Shown here in pieces: positions 37,367 through 46,398 of a DNA stretch of 64,000 bases (positions are counted from its first letter, which is position 1; each line of letters starts with the position of its first letter). Position numbers and translations under genes: made by a program. The DNA lies in assembly GCA_002483445.1 (NCBI GenBank), contig DLHY01000147.1:1948-65947 (forward strand), in the 5' to 3' direction. This stretch comes from Blastocatellia bacterium UBA7656 (GTDB lineage Bacteria; Acidobacteriota; Blastocatellia; UBA7656). Below the pieces are notes generated by a model. That model saw only the letters and a program-made list of their open reading frames with translations, did not search any database and was not told where the DNA came from.

Positions 37367-37477
37367 CAGGGAACAGGTTACAGGGAACAGGGGACAGGGG
37401 GGAAATCTCCGGGCCTGTTCCCTGTAACCTGTTCCCTGTAACCTTCTGACTTCTGACTTCTGACTTCTGACTTCTGA
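37367..37477. repeat. Two heptamer arrays: CAGGGAA/CAGGTTA hairpin and CTTCTGA
   Basis: CAGGGAA, CAGGTTA, CAGGGAA, CAGGGGA (37367-37400) are mirrored at 37414-37442 (CTGTTCC, CTGTAAC). Directly after comes CTTCTGA five times (37444-37477), abutting the stop codon of the kinase gene. The latter unit also occurs at 4354-4400. Confidence 0.8.
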
Positions 37478-39523
37478 TTACTTCTGAGGCGCATCCATCG
37501 CGCAGCGAAATCCCAGTTCAAAGGATTTGAAACTGGCAACCTCGAACCAGCGATTAACGGTCAGGAGTTCATCCTTCGAATTTCGGAATGACCCGCCGCG
37601 ATAGATCATGCGGAGCGGATCGGGCTTGCCTCCCGATCCCTGATAAGGCTTGAAGGAGTCTGCAACCCACTCGAAGACGTTTCCCACCATATCGTTCGCT
37701 TTGCACCAGCTTCGGCTTTCGGGGTAAGACCCGACCGCCATATACGAGCCTACATCCGTCTCTTTCAGATTCGCCGCGCCTTTCGTCCACTCTTCCGGCC
37801 AGAGAAATAATTTTTCATTCTTGCCGCGGGCCGCATATTCCCACTCAGCTTCCGAAGGCAGTCGTTTGTTCGCCCATTTCGCATAAGCTGCGGCGTCCTC
37901 CCACGAAACGTTGACCGCAGGGAAAAGGGCCATGCTCAACGGGTACTTGCCATTCTCCCAGTGTGAAGGCGGGCGATATCGTGTGGCTTTCACGAATTCG
38001 GCGTACTGCTGATTGGTCACTTCATTGATATCGAGATAGAAGTCATTAACCTTTACCGGGTGTCGGGGCTGCGCGTTGGCGTAGGTTCCGGGGGCGTCGC
38101 TGCCCATCAGGAACACGCCGCCTTTGACCAGTATCATCCCTTCAGGCGGATTGATGGTCGAAGTCGGGCCGTCGGCTGAAGGCTTGGGATTGTTTGACAG
38201 AATGAATCTCATGAAAATCACAACGGCGACCGTTATAAGGATAGCGACAGCAGCGACCACGAATTTTTTCCGGCTCTCGCCTATTGCCCTGTCGAGCGTC
38301 GCTCGACCAAATGAAAAAGTCCTCTCATTTTCCGAATAAGCATCAGGAGTCTTTGCTTTGAAGGAATCGCTTGCGATGATGCTTTCAGTCTTCTTGCCGA
38401 TCTCGATTGTCGGCGTCTGATCGGCGGCCTGAGGCTGACCGGGCGTTTTATAAATCGCTCTTGCCGCTCCTGACGAGGGCGGGTCAGCGGCTATCGTGTC
38501 GGATGAGGTGCGAACGAAAGGAGATGGTGAAGGCACGCCCTGCGGCGTTCTTATGTGAAGCAGGCTGAGATGCTGCCCTCCCGACTGGTAAGCCTTTTCA
38601 AGCTCGTGGGCCAGTTGCGCGGCGGACGACTGGCGATCCTCGCTTCGCTTCCTCAAAGCGCGCAGCACCACTTCTTCAACCGATTCAGGAATGTCGGGCC
38701 GCGACAGATACATAGGCGGAGGCACTTCGTTGACGTGCTTGAGCAGCACTCCGATAGGCGTGGAGGATTGAAACGGCACGTTGCCCGTCAACATTTCGTA
38801 AAGAATGACGCCGAGGCTGTAGAGGTCGGAACCGATGTCGAGTTCTTCGCCGCGACACTGTTCGGGCGACATGTAGTAAGGCGTGCCGATGAGCATTCCC
38901 TGCTTGGTCAACTGGCTCAGCTCAGCCGAGGCGCGAAGCTTTGCTATGCCGAAATCTATGACGCGGACTCGCGGGATGCCGTCTTCCGAAGGAAGCAGCC
39001 AGATGTTATCAGGCTTGAGGTCGCGGTGAATGATGCCGCGAGCGTGCGCGGCTTCAAGCGCCGCGCAGGTCTGCTGCGCGATGTAGAATACTTCTTCGAA
39101 AGTGAGCTTCTTGTCGTTATATAACTTTTGTCTTAACTCGACGCCTTCGAGAAACTCCATGACGAGATAAGCCATGCCGGTTTCCTGAGTCACTCCGAAA
39201 TCGGTCACGGCAATCGCGTTGGGGTGATGAATCTGGGCGGCGGCGCGAGCCTCGCGGCGGAACCGCTCAAGGGCGACTTCGTCCGAAGAGAGATGAGGAT
39301 GCAGGACTTTCACGGCTACCGTCTGGTTGAGATAAACGTGAGTGGCGCGATAGACCTTGCCCATTCCTCCTTCGCCCACTTTTTCATCGAGCCGGAATTT
39401 GTGATCGAGCGTCGTGCCGAGAAGTTTGTCAGGCTCGCGGCTCGTGACGAGCAAAGCCCCATCGAACGGACAATAGAGAACTTCGTCCTTGAACTCTTTA
39501 TTGCAGGTGAGACATTGCTTCAT
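37478..39523 (-). CDS. Ser/Thr kinase fused to formylglycine-generating-enzyme-like domain
   Basis: 681 aa. The N-terminal zinc-ribbon-like CLTCNKEF...YCPFDG covers 1-20. Kinase about 38-300: GEGGMGKVY, K in VAVKVLHP, HRDLKPDN, DFGIAK, SPEQCRGEE. Linker about 300-420, membrane segment about 423-443, then an FGE/SUMF1-type C-terminal domain (about 465-675) with GGVFLMGSDAPG, NEVTNQQYAEFVKAT, LPSEAEWEYAARG, DMVGNVFEWVAD and YRGGSFRN. The catalytic Cys pair of true FGE is not apparent, so this part may be a binding module outside the membrane. Monocistronic. Confidence 0.9.
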   Translation of the reverse strand: MKQCLTCNKEFKDEVLYCPFDGALLVTSREPDKLLGTTLDHKFRLDEKVGEGGMGKVYRATHVYLNQTVAVKVLHPHLSSDEVALERFRREARAAAQIHHPNAIAVTDFGVTQETGMAYLVMEFLEGVELRQKLYNDKKLTFEEVFYIAQQTCAALEAAHARGIIHRDLKPDNIWLLPSEDGIPRVRVIDFGIAKLRASAELSQLTKQGMLIGTPYYMSPEQCRGEELDIGSDLYSLGVILYEMLTGNVPFQSSTPIGVLLKHVNEVPPPMYLSRPDIPESVEEVVLRALRKRSEDRQSSAAQLAHELEKAYQSGGQHLSLLHIRTPQGVPSPSPFVRTSSDTIAADPPSSGAARAIYKTPGQPQAADQTPTIEIGKKTESIIASDSFKAKTPDAYSENERTFSFGRATLDRAIGESRKKFVVAAVAILITVAVVIFMRFILSNNPKPSADGPTSTINPPEGMILVKGGVFLMGSDAPGTYANAQPRHPVKVNDFYLDINEVTNQQYAEFVKATRYRPPSHWENGKYPLSMALFPAVNVSWEDAAAYAKWANKRLPSEAEWEYAARGKNEKLFLWPEEWTKGAANLKETDVGSYMAVGSYPESRSWCKANDMVGNVFEWVADSFKPYQGSGGKPDPLRMIYRGGSFRNSKDELLTVNRWFEVASFKSFELGFRCAMDAPQK

Positions 39524-40120
39524 GGGCCGATCCGTCAGCGTGAGATCTAAGCGTTGGCAGCCCTATGCTACAAGACAACCCAAAGGGTGTCAATTGACGT
39601 TTTTTTGTCCAATAATTCAGGGTTCCTGATTCGGTTCAATATCATAATGTAGTTCAAACCGAACCGCAGGAAGATCTCTTATGAAATATAACCCTGCTGA
39701 CTTCTCTTTCGAGTGCAAAACCGAGCCGTTTATCTTTGATCTCGATAGTCTCTTCTATCATCTCGTTTGCCTCACAGATGGTCGCAAACCAAGGGCGTGC
39801 GCTACCCTCTTGTCGGGAGGGTGTCCGCGATTTTGTGTAAACCGGGTCGCCAGCGATCTGATGAAAAAATGATATGTGTGTGTAAACCCACTCCTGGCGG
39901 GCTTTGCGGACAGCCAGTTGCTCGACAGCCGAACCGGGAAAAATGGGTTTACACAAAAAATCTGACGCCTCCGGCAGAGAGGAGGAGCTAAATCTGATTT
40001 TGCGCCGATAATCTTACTTTGCAGGAACCCTGCCGACGCGGCTAGACTTTATACAACAGTCTGAGTATAAGTTTATAGCCCCAAGCTGATCATCCACGCA
40101 TCTGTCAGGGGATTCGGATA
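39524..40120. other. Repeat-bearing spacer with IS-like inverted ends
   Basis: No convincing gene. TTTTGTGTAAACC (39831-39843) is mirrored perfectly by GGTTTACACAAAA (39946-39958), ends resembling those of IS256-type elements as I recall them; no transposase lies inside the 128 bases. An outer pair CAGGGTTCCTG (39619-39629) and CAGGAACCCTG (40021-40031) encloses it. A 63-codon frame at 39681-39872 has a fair ribosome site (GCAGGAAGATCTCTT) and starts MKYNPADFSFECKTEPF, but its end runs into the repeat; possibly a broken gene. Confidence 0.5.
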
Positions 40121-42748
40121 ATGAAAGACTTCATAGACAAATTGATGGAAAACTCCACGTGGCAGATAATAGCTGCTGCTGTCGGAGTCATCTTCATCGG
40201 CATCATCGCGTTCATAATCATTCGCCTGCTGCGACGGCGAAGAGAAAACCGGGAGCAGCTTCGCGAGGAGCTTATAGTGATGGAGCGCGAAGCTCAACTT
40301 CAGACTGCCGTCGAACAGGCTGAGTATCAAAAGACAGGCGATGACGCCGCGCGCCAGATGGCGGCCATCTTCAGAGACTATCTCGGAATGCCTGTTGTAG
40401 CCATCTATGTCGGGCGCGAAGGCCAGCCTCAGATTGACAGCATTTTTTTCGAGCCGCCAAGCACCGCCCAGCTTTTCGGCTCGCAGGCGGCTTCGATGCC
40501 TCAATCGCTCCCCGCGTCATTCATAATGAATTTCACGAGGCCGCAGATTACGACGCCCGCCGCCCTTTTCGGCGCGAGACAGATTCAGCAACCCGCTCTT
40601 CAAACAGCAGGCCGCGCAGAAGGCCAGACGGTCGGGCCAGCCACGACCGCCGATGCCTATCCTGTCGCGGTCATCTCGTGGCGCGCTGCCTTCGGATGGC
40701 GCGGAGTCACAATCGCCCGCACTCAGGGGGAGATCAACAACGAACACCTCGCGCAGTTTCACGAATCAATCTCCCGACTCGGAAACAAAATCGCCATCGC
40801 GCTTGAGCTTGATCGTTTGAGCGCGAGCGACAATCGCTCCGAACGCGCTGCTCAACTCGCTCGCGCCCTTCTTTCAGCCGACCGCGCGACCCTTAATGAA
40901 ACGATAGCCCGCGAAGTGGCTGCCCTCGTTCAGTCCGACAGCGCCGCGCTCTGGATAGTCGACCGTCAGGCATCGATAGTCAGGATGGTCGCGCAGCACG
41001 GACTTCAGGCTTCGGAGTTTCTTCCTCTTCCCATCGGCCAGGGCTTTGCAGGCACTATAGTTCAACAGGGCGAAATCCTCGCCATCGACAACGCGCCGGA
41101 AGATGCGCGATGTCTGTTTCCCCGCGAGGCCGTCGAGAGCGGCATTTATTCTTATCTCGGAGCGCCTGTCATCGCCGACGGCCAAGCCATCGGAGCCATC
41201 GAAGTTCATTCGCGGAATCCGCGCGAGTGGACTGAACAGGACGCAGATGCTCTTGAGACAGCCGCCGCGATGATCGCGCAATCGCTCAAGACGCCTCAAC
41301 CGCAGGGCGCGCGCCTCAAGGCCGAAAACGCTTACCTCGGACTTTCAGAATCATTGCAGCGACTTCGATCACGCGACGAACTGCTCGAAGCTGCGGTCGA
41401 AGTGCTGGGCCACGCGCTGGGCGTCTCTCGCGCCGCTGCCATAACGCTGACCGACGCGGGACAGGCCGAGCCGGTGAGGATCGAATATCGCGATGAAGGC
41501 ACAAGATCGGCTGTGGGAGCCGTTTTCGCCAATGAGGCGATATTAAAACTGCTGTCAGCCACTCAGAGCGGCGATCCCGTATCCATATCGGAATCGCGCG
41601 CAGGGTCGCTGATGAGCGCGGACATGGTGAGCGCATTGCACGTCGTATCCGAGATGGTCATCCCCCTGAAAGTCGAGGGCCAGACTCGCGCATTCATCTA
41701 TCTTCATCAATGCGACCGCGAGAAGCAGTGGGGAGAGGATGAAACGGAATTCGCCGCGAGAGTCGGTCGACAGTTATCGCTCTCGCTCACGAATCTTCGC
41801 GCGCTGATGCGCGCTTCGGGCGAATCGCAGGCGGCGCGCGAGGAAATTCGCAGGGCGCATGAATCGATAGCCCAGTCGCAGGGCATCATCAACAATATGC
41901 CCGAAGCCGTGTTGTGTCTCGACGCGGAAGGAAGGATGACTTTTTACAACGCCGCTGCGCGCGAATGGCTCGGATTGAAAAATGAAGACCTGGGAAAACG
42001 CCCGCAGGCGTGCGAGGCTTTGCAATCAGCCGACCCTGCGCTCTGGACTCAGGTCAGCGCGGCTCGCTCGGTAGCGCGGCTGGAAGGACAACTTACGAGA
42101 GCAGTCGGGAGTGAAGCACAGGGCGCGACCGCCGCACAGGGCGCGACCGCCGCGCAGGGCGCTTCGCTGATTCCAGTTCATCTGGCAGTAGCTCCGATTC
42201 GCACGGGCAAGACCGAAGCAGCGGGACATGTCGTCGTCCTCCGCGATGCCCGCCATATCAAAGCCGCTCAGGACGCTGCCCCTGTGATTGCCGCGCTCGA
42301 AAAGAAAAGGTCGGAGCTTGAACACGCGATCACCCAGTCGCGGGACGAGCAGATCAGATTGCGCGATATGCTCGACAAAACGCAGAAAGCTTATGAAGAA
42401 GCGCGCGCAGCCGTATCTGCAGGAAGCGATGCGGGGCTGAAGGAATCCTACGAGCGATTGAGCGCCGACGCCGCCCGCTTGCGCAACTCTTCTCAACACC
42501 TTTTGGAAATCAACCGCCTCAAGAGCGAGTTCATAGTCAACGCGGGCCGCGAGCTTGAATCGAGCCTGCAATCGCTGATGGGTTTCGTGGCCCTGCTCGA
42601 ACAGGGTTCCTACGGCCCGCTGACCCGCGAGCAGAGCGAGGCCGTATCGAGTATGCAGGCATGGGCCAAACGGATGAAGATCGATGTCGATGCGCTCATT
42701 GACTACGGCTCAACGCGAGCGCGCAGGCTCGACGCAATCCCGGAGTGA
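40121..42748 (+). CDS. Membrane GAF-GAF-PAS sensor with degenerate histidine-kinase core
   Basis: 875 aa. N-terminal membrane segment (about 15-37) followed by a coiled coil. One or two GAF modules lie at about 240-395 (LPIGQGFAGTIVQQGEILAIDNAPED) and about 420-555. A PAS module follows (about 575-700: IINNMPEAVLCLDAEGRMTFYNAAAREWLG), interrupted by a six-residue repeat. The C-terminus has a HisKA-like helix pair, LKSEFIVNAGRELESSLQSL, where the phospho-acceptor His of S-H-E-L is replaced (G-R-E-L), and there is no ATPase domain. It therefore cannot act as a normal kinase; a scaffold or signal-integrating role is likely. No response regulator is adjacent. Confidence 0.82.
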   Translation: MKDFIDKLMENSTWQIIAAAVGVIFIGIIAFIIIRLLRRRRENREQLREELIVMEREAQLQTAVEQAEYQKTGDDAARQMAAIFRDYLGMPVVAIYVGREGQPQIDSIFFEPPSTAQLFGSQAASMPQSLPASFIMNFTRPQITTPAALFGARQIQQPALQTAGRAEGQTVGPATTADAYPVAVISWRAAFGWRGVTIARTQGEINNEHLAQFHESISRLGNKIAIALELDRLSASDNRSERAAQLARALLSADRATLNETIAREVAALVQSDSAALWIVDRQASIVRMVAQHGLQASEFLPLPIGQGFAGTIVQQGEILAIDNAPEDARCLFPREAVESGIYSYLGAPVIADGQAIGAIEVHSRNPREWTEQDADALETAAAMIAQSLKTPQPQGARLKAENAYLGLSESLQRLRSRDELLEAAVEVLGHALGVSRAAAITLTDAGQAEPVRIEYRDEGTRSAVGAVFANEAILKLLSATQSGDPVSISESRAGSLMSADMVSALHVVSEMVIPLKVEGQTRAFIYLHQCDREKQWGEDETEFAARVGRQLSLSLTNLRALMRASGESQAAREEIRRAHESIAQSQGIINNMPEAVLCLDAEGRMTFYNAAAREWLGLKNEDLGKRPQACEALQSADPALWTQVSAARSVARLEGQLTRAVGSEAQGATAAQGATAAQGASLIPVHLAVAPIRTGKTEAAGHVVVLRDARHIKAAQDAAPVIAALEKKRSELEHAITQSRDEQIRLRDMLDKTQKAYEEARAAVSAGSDAGLKESYERLSADAARLRNSSQHLLEINRLKSEFIVNAGRELESSLQSLMGFVALLEQGSYGPLTREQSEAVSSMQAWAKRMKIDVDALIDYGSTRARRLDAIPE
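42116..42162 (+). repeat. 18-bp tandem repeat inside the sensor gene
   Basis: GCACAGGGCGCGACCGCC twice, then a partial third copy; encodes AQGATA units in a loop of the PAS module. In-frame, so copy-number change would not break the gene. Confidence 0.8.
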
Positions 42749-42809
42749 CGGAAGATTCAATTTCATTTTGTGGACGCGCCCGCAGGCTTTGGGGTAAATT
42801 CCCTCAGCG

Positions 42810-43190
42810 ATGTTGATGCTGTGTCCAATCTGCGCCAGTGAGTTCGACTCTCCCGTTAAGCTATGCCCCGCCTGCGGGTGCGAGCTTTTTCCCTTCACCC
42901 TCAATCCGATATCGGATGTGACGACGAGGCAGGAAAAGCGAAGCATAGAATTTGTAGAACTGTGTCGCCCGCGCGCCTACCCTGTGGCTATGCTGATAAA
43001 GCAGATGCTCGAACAAAACGGGGTGGCGGCAATCGTGCAGGGCGGACATGCTCTTTCAGTGCTGCCGCAACTCGTCTTCGGCGGCGAACTTCGCGTGCTT
43101 GTAGATAGCGAGGAGATAGAATACGCGCGTGAGCTTTACAAGGCTTATTTCGAAAGCGATGACGATACGGATTTCATAGAAGAGAGTTGA
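42810..43190 (+). CDS. Zinc-ribbon DUF2007 protein
   Basis: 126 aa. N-terminal zinc ribbon CPIC...CPAC (about 5-25), then a DUF2007-type module (about 46-115: FVELCRPRAYPVAMLIKQMLEQNG, and ELRVLVDSEEIEYARELYKAY), a small fold sometimes called putative signal-transducing. Cytoplasmic; function unknown. It follows the GAF sensor gene by about 60 bases on the same strand, so the two may be cotranscribed. Confidence 0.78.
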   Translation: MLMLCPICASEFDSPVKLCPACGCELFPFTLNPISDVTTRQEKRSIEFVELCRPRAYPVAMLIKQMLEQNGVAAIVQGGHALSVLPQLVFGGELRVLVDSEEIEYARELYKAYFESDDDTDFIEES

Positions 43191-43194
43191 CCGT

Positions 43195-43383
43195 TTATCG
43201 CTCAGTCTTTTCTTCCGCTCTGCCCGCAAGACCGAACCCGATCCCTATGGCTATCGCCAAAAGCAGTTCAACGAGACCCACGATCATCGAAGCCTTCGCG
43301 GACAATTGAATGCGCTTGACGAAAAAGGCGGCGAGCAAAAGCGCGACGCTGATAGCGAGCAGGAGTCGTATTCTCTTCGTCAT
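43195..43383 (-). CDS. Small membrane protein with two spans
   Basis: 62 aa, with spans at about 5-23 and 33-53 (MTKRIRLLLAISVALLLAAFF; MIVGLVELLLAIAIGIGFGL). The end is charged (AGRAEEKTER). Weak ribosome site; no family recognised. Convergent with the DUF2007 gene four bases away. Confidence 0.5.
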   Translation of the reverse strand: MTKRIRLLLAISVALLLAAFFVKRIQLSAKASMIVGLVELLLAIAIGIGFGLAGRAEEKTER

Positions 43384-43470
43384 AAGGCAAGCAGAGCATT
43401 AGACAGTATTAGTCAAAAAGAAATCATGTAAATCCTGATCATTCTGTTAATCCTGTCTGATTTTTCCCTG

Positions 43471-45165
43471 TTATTTCTGCACTGTCATAGAAGGCGTCTG
43501 ACCGGGCGCTGACACGATGCCGGGGCTGCCTGATGGCGCATACTGAACGGGCGCGGGGCCGCCATAGAAAGTGATTATCTTCTTCATCGTCTCGTCCTGC
43601 GCGGCGCGGAATCCATTGGCCGACCTGCCACGATTGTAGATGACAAACAGCAGCGGCCCTTTCGAGCGAGTGTAAGCAACACCGGCAAGCGCGCTCACAC
43701 CGCTGAGGGTTCCGGTCTTGGCGACGACTGATCCGCGAAATGCGTCTGTGAATCGTCTCTGCAAGGTTCCCGCATCGATGCCGGCAATGGGAAGGAGTTC
43801 TTCGATCTGAAGCCCTTTGCTGTTGAGATATTTGATCAGCTTGCGGAAAATCTGAACCGTCCCGCGAGGCGAAATATAATTGGCGCCAAGCCCTGAAGTC
43901 GTGGCTATGTTTATTTCCTCGCCGCTCAATCCCACTTCGCTTTCGAGGAATCGCTGAACGGCGTCTGATCCGCCGACGAGGTTTCCTATGACGTGCGCCA
44001 TCCAGTTATTCGAAAAATCGTTGAGAGCTTTCAACACCCGGACGAGCGGAAGCGAGGTATGAACGGCAAGCTGTTTGAGAGGAGCAGTATTTACCGCCTG
44101 ATCAGTTATGGTCGTCCCTGTGATTTTGATCGAAGGGGGACTGTCGGGCATATATCCAATCGGAAGATTGGTCTTCTCTTCGGCAGCGCGCATACCGAGA
44201 AAACGCGGCCAGGCGATCTTCAAGGCGGGCGTCCACTTCTCTGCTGTTATCGAATTGCGAAAGGCTTTTGCGGACGCTTCGCGGCTGGCTGAAAAGTTGA
44301 AATAGAACTGGCCCAGCACATAGAGATTTCCCGTAATGGTTCTGATGCCTGTCCGATTGAGCTTGTCGACTATCAGCAGCGCGTTTTCGTGAAGGAAGGC
44401 CGGGTCGCCGCTTCCGATGACATAAAGTGAGCCGTCGAGAGTTGCGGTCGCAGGATCGAAAGTTCCGTCGGTGTAGAGCGTTGTGCGAAACTGAAAATCG
44501 GGACCGAGTTTCGATATGGCTGTAAGCGACGTTGCGACTTTGATGACCGATGCCGGATTGAATTTGCCGTCGGCGTTGTTTTCGGCGAGCACCTCGCCGT
44601 TCATCGTGGCCACGATGAAGCCCTGATGTTCATAGTCGTATCCGCGAACGGCGAGGCTGTCGGCGAAAGCCGCGACCAGCGGATTCATCGGTATCGTGCC
44701 GTCAGGCAATTCTCCCACAGGCATGGAGGTTGTCGGAGCAGCGGGCGTCGCGGTTTTCTCGGCCATCGCCGAAGAGGCGGGCGCAGTCGCGCTGTCGGCG
44801 ACTTCCTGCGGGCCGCGAGATATCTGCGGCTGACCGTTCGACCAGGCTTGAGTCAGGTAGTTATGTATTGCGCTGTTGTTATTATTTGACGGAGTGGAGC
44901 GGGCATAGCGGCTGCGCCATTTCCCTTTTCGCCCTCGCCCGTAGCGGCCACGACCGCGCGAGCGTCGCGCGCTCACTTTTTTATTTGATTTCGATTTCGC
45001 GGATCGGGCGCGAGGTTTCGATTTGCTCTTCGATTTCTGCGCGGCGCGCGGTTTCTTTCGCGCGGGAGAGGCGAAGGAAGGAGTCGCCAGCGCGAGAGAA
45101 CAAATCATTGTCAAAACGATCAGAAGCTTTGCTCTTTTAATTCCAGAAGGCATTGCCGGATTCAT
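43471..45165 (-). CDS. dacB: D-alanyl-D-alanine carboxypeptidase/endopeptidase (PBP4 type, S13)
   Basis: 564 aa from the ATG at 45165; starts at 45186 or 45219 are possible. Signal peptide follows GIKRAKLL (about 8-33). A strikingly basic, low-complexity segment (about 36-89, K/R/S-rich) comes before the enzyme and may bind wall polymers or nucleic acid. Catalytic motifs: S206-x-x-K209 in PASVIKVAT, S-N-N in DFSNNWMAHVIG, and KTGT in VAKTGTLSGVSALAG. It trims peptidoglycan side chains in the periplasm. Monocistronic. Confidence 0.88.
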   Translation of the reverse strand: MNPAMPSGIKRAKLLIVLTMICSLALATPSFASPARKKPRAAQKSKSKSKPRARSAKSKSNKKVSARRSRGRGRYGRGRKGKWRSRYARSTPSNNNNSAIHNYLTQAWSNGQPQISRGPQEVADSATAPASSAMAEKTATPAAPTTSMPVGELPDGTIPMNPLVAAFADSLAVRGYDYEHQGFIVATMNGEVLAENNADGKFNPASVIKVATSLTAISKLGPDFQFRTTLYTDGTFDPATATLDGSLYVIGSGDPAFLHENALLIVDKLNRTGIRTITGNLYVLGQFYFNFSASREASAKAFRNSITAEKWTPALKIAWPRFLGMRAAEEKTNLPIGYMPDSPPSIKITGTTITDQAVNTAPLKQLAVHTSLPLVRVLKALNDFSNNWMAHVIGNLVGGSDAVQRFLESEVGLSGEEINIATTSGLGANYISPRGTVQIFRKLIKYLNSKGLQIEELLPIAGIDAGTLQRRFTDAFRGSVVAKTGTLSGVSALAGVAYTRSKGPLLFVIYNRGRSANGFRAAQDETMKKIITFYGGPAPVQYAPSGSPGIVSAPGQTPSMTVQK

Positions 45166-45448
45166 AATCTGTTCAGTTCCCCTCATCTGCTGCCAGCCGA
45201 TGCACATCGCTGTTATCAATCCTGCCCCGCCGGACGTTCAGAAGCCCGACTCTCAAACCTGCTTCAGTTTGTACATCCTTTCGATACTCGGTAGGGGCCT
45301 GTCATTAACTTGCCTTCAAACGATAACACAGCTTGCAACCCAACGCTACAGAACAATAAAGATGCAACATTTTCGTCCTCCGGTCTTCGCCTTGCCAGTT
45401 TTCATATTCGAAGTGCAAACTTGTTGACTACTCAATCAAGGAGGAAGA

Positions 45449-45667
45449 ATGAGCGCAAAGATTGTTTGGATTTATGGCAAGGAAGGCTGACCATACACCT
45501 CAGCCGCCCGTGAGGATTACGGCCAGAGAGGTTACGCAGTCGAATACTTCGACGTTAAAAAAGAAACGGAGCGACTCAACGAAATGCTCGCTCGCAACGG
45601 CAATGATCGAAAAGTCCCGACCATCGTGGAAAACGGTCGCGTGACCATTGGATTCGGCGGATCGTGA
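45449..45667 (+). CDS. Candidate selenoprotein, glutaredoxin-like (UXX-star type)
   Basis: 72 aa if the TGA at 45488-45490 is read as selenocysteine. AGGAGGAAGA precedes the ATG at 45449. The frame reads MSAKIVWIYGKEG-U-PYTSAARED, then YAVEYFDVKKE, RKVPTIVENGRVTIGFGGS and a second TGA. Residues after the first TGA keep glutaredoxin-like features: U-P-Y-T at the active site, a V-P-T cis-proline motif and a V-x-I-G-F-G strand. This matches what I recall of the UXX-star (seleno)protein family. Sixty in-frame codons after the TGA hold no other stop. Selenocysteine machinery is not in the window; without it the gene would be broken. Role: probably thiol/selenol redox or peroxide handling. Confidence 0.72.
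45485..45515 (+). promoter_or_regulatory. Possible SECIS-type hairpins at the in-frame TGA
   Basis: Two alternative folds: CCTCA (45498-45502) with TGAGG (45511-45515) around GCCGCCCG, starting seven bases after the TGA; or GGCTGA (45485-45490) with TCAGCC (45500-45505), which includes the TGA. Bacterial SECIS elements lie just 3' of the Sec codon, but their sequences vary, so this is weak support. Confidence 0.3.
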
Positions 45668-45727
45668 GGAGTGTGAAGGTCGACAGTTCGTCGGCTCACT
45701 CTTTGTAAAAAATTGTAAAACCTCTTT

Positions 45728-45795
45728 GAAGAGCCGACCGCGCGGTTGGTCTCTTCGTTGCGCCTCGAAAGGCGGATGTGATACTTTATCCGCCT
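45728..45795 (+). terminator. Two successive terminator-like hairpins
   Basis: GAAGAGCCGACC-GCGC-GGTTGGTCTCTTC (45728-45756) and AGGCGGAT (45770-45777) with ATCCGCCT (45788-45795), both after the candidate selenoprotein gene. Confidence 0.55.
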
Positions 45796-45903
45796 AACTT
45801 TCTGACATAACAACCTGCGAGCAACTCGTTCAGTGGAAGTTTGTTCAACGCTCGCGCACCCTGCTTCGAGAGCAGATTGAATGAAGTTTTCGGGAAACGA
45901 CTG

Positions 45904-46347
45904 ATGAGATTTTCAACGATCCCGCTGGCTCTGGTCTTAATCGCTCTTATGTCAATCGCTGCTCGCGCTCAAGACCGAGCCATTACGGTTCGCGGACACA
46001 TAATATGTTTCGATGTGTCAAACCATCGCCTCGATTGCGAGAAGGCATCAGCCATTCGTTTCGCTTTTCAGGCAACAGATGAAAAGCTCTACCGATTCCT
46101 GCCGACCGATGTGCTGACAGCGATGTTTGCGGATCAGCAAGTCCGTCAGATGGAACTTCAGATCCTGGGTCTGCTTCGCGAGAAGGATCAACTTGAGATA
46201 GTCAAGGTTCAGGCATTCAAGGAAGAGACGCTGCACGATGTTTATTATTACTGCTACGTATGCAGCATCACGTCCTACGCGCCTGGCCCTTGCGTGTGTT
46301 GCGGAAAAGATGTGGAACTCATAGTGACGCCGACGCCCATCAATTAG
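45904..46347 (+). CDS. Small secreted Cys-containing protein
   Basis: 147 aa from the ATG at 45904 (GGGAAACGACTG upstream). Signal peptide about 1-23 (MRFSTIPLALVLIALMSI). The mature N-terminus has ITVRGHIICFDVSNHRLDC; the C-terminus has CYVCSITSYAPGPCVCCG, a four-Cys cluster that could bind a metal or form disulfides. No family recognised. It lies between the candidate selenoprotein and the molybdoenzyme operon, same strand; a link is not shown. Confidence 0.6.
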   Translation: MRFSTIPLALVLIALMSIAARAQDRAITVRGHIICFDVSNHRLDCEKASAIRFAFQATDEKLYRFLPTDVLTAMFADQQVRQMELQILGLLREKDQLEIVKVQAFKEETLHDVYYYCYVCSITSYAPGPCVCCGKDVELIVTPTPIN

Positions 46348-46371
46348 CGGCGGCGAGAACTGAAGAGTCTG

Positions 46372-46398
46372 GTAGCGCGACCTGTTGGATTGCGCCAC
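46372..46398. repeat. Dispersed palindrome (GCGCGACCTG...TTGCGCCAC)
   Basis: Imperfect palindrome of the family seen at 4235, 4282, 7073, 51382 and 51414, in the spacer before the molybdoenzyme operon. Followed at about 46471-46510 by a degenerate 10-mer array around AAGACTCTC. Confidence 0.5.

Noticed and set aside
37367..37477. CRISPR-like array
   Set aside because: Units of seven bases with no spacers of 25-40 bases and no cas genes; it is a heptamer array. The same holds for the other short repeats.
45462..45644. Plus-strand frame of 60 codons in the candidate selenoprotein region
   Set aside because: A different frame from the one with the AGGAGG site; it lacks glutaredoxin-like features.
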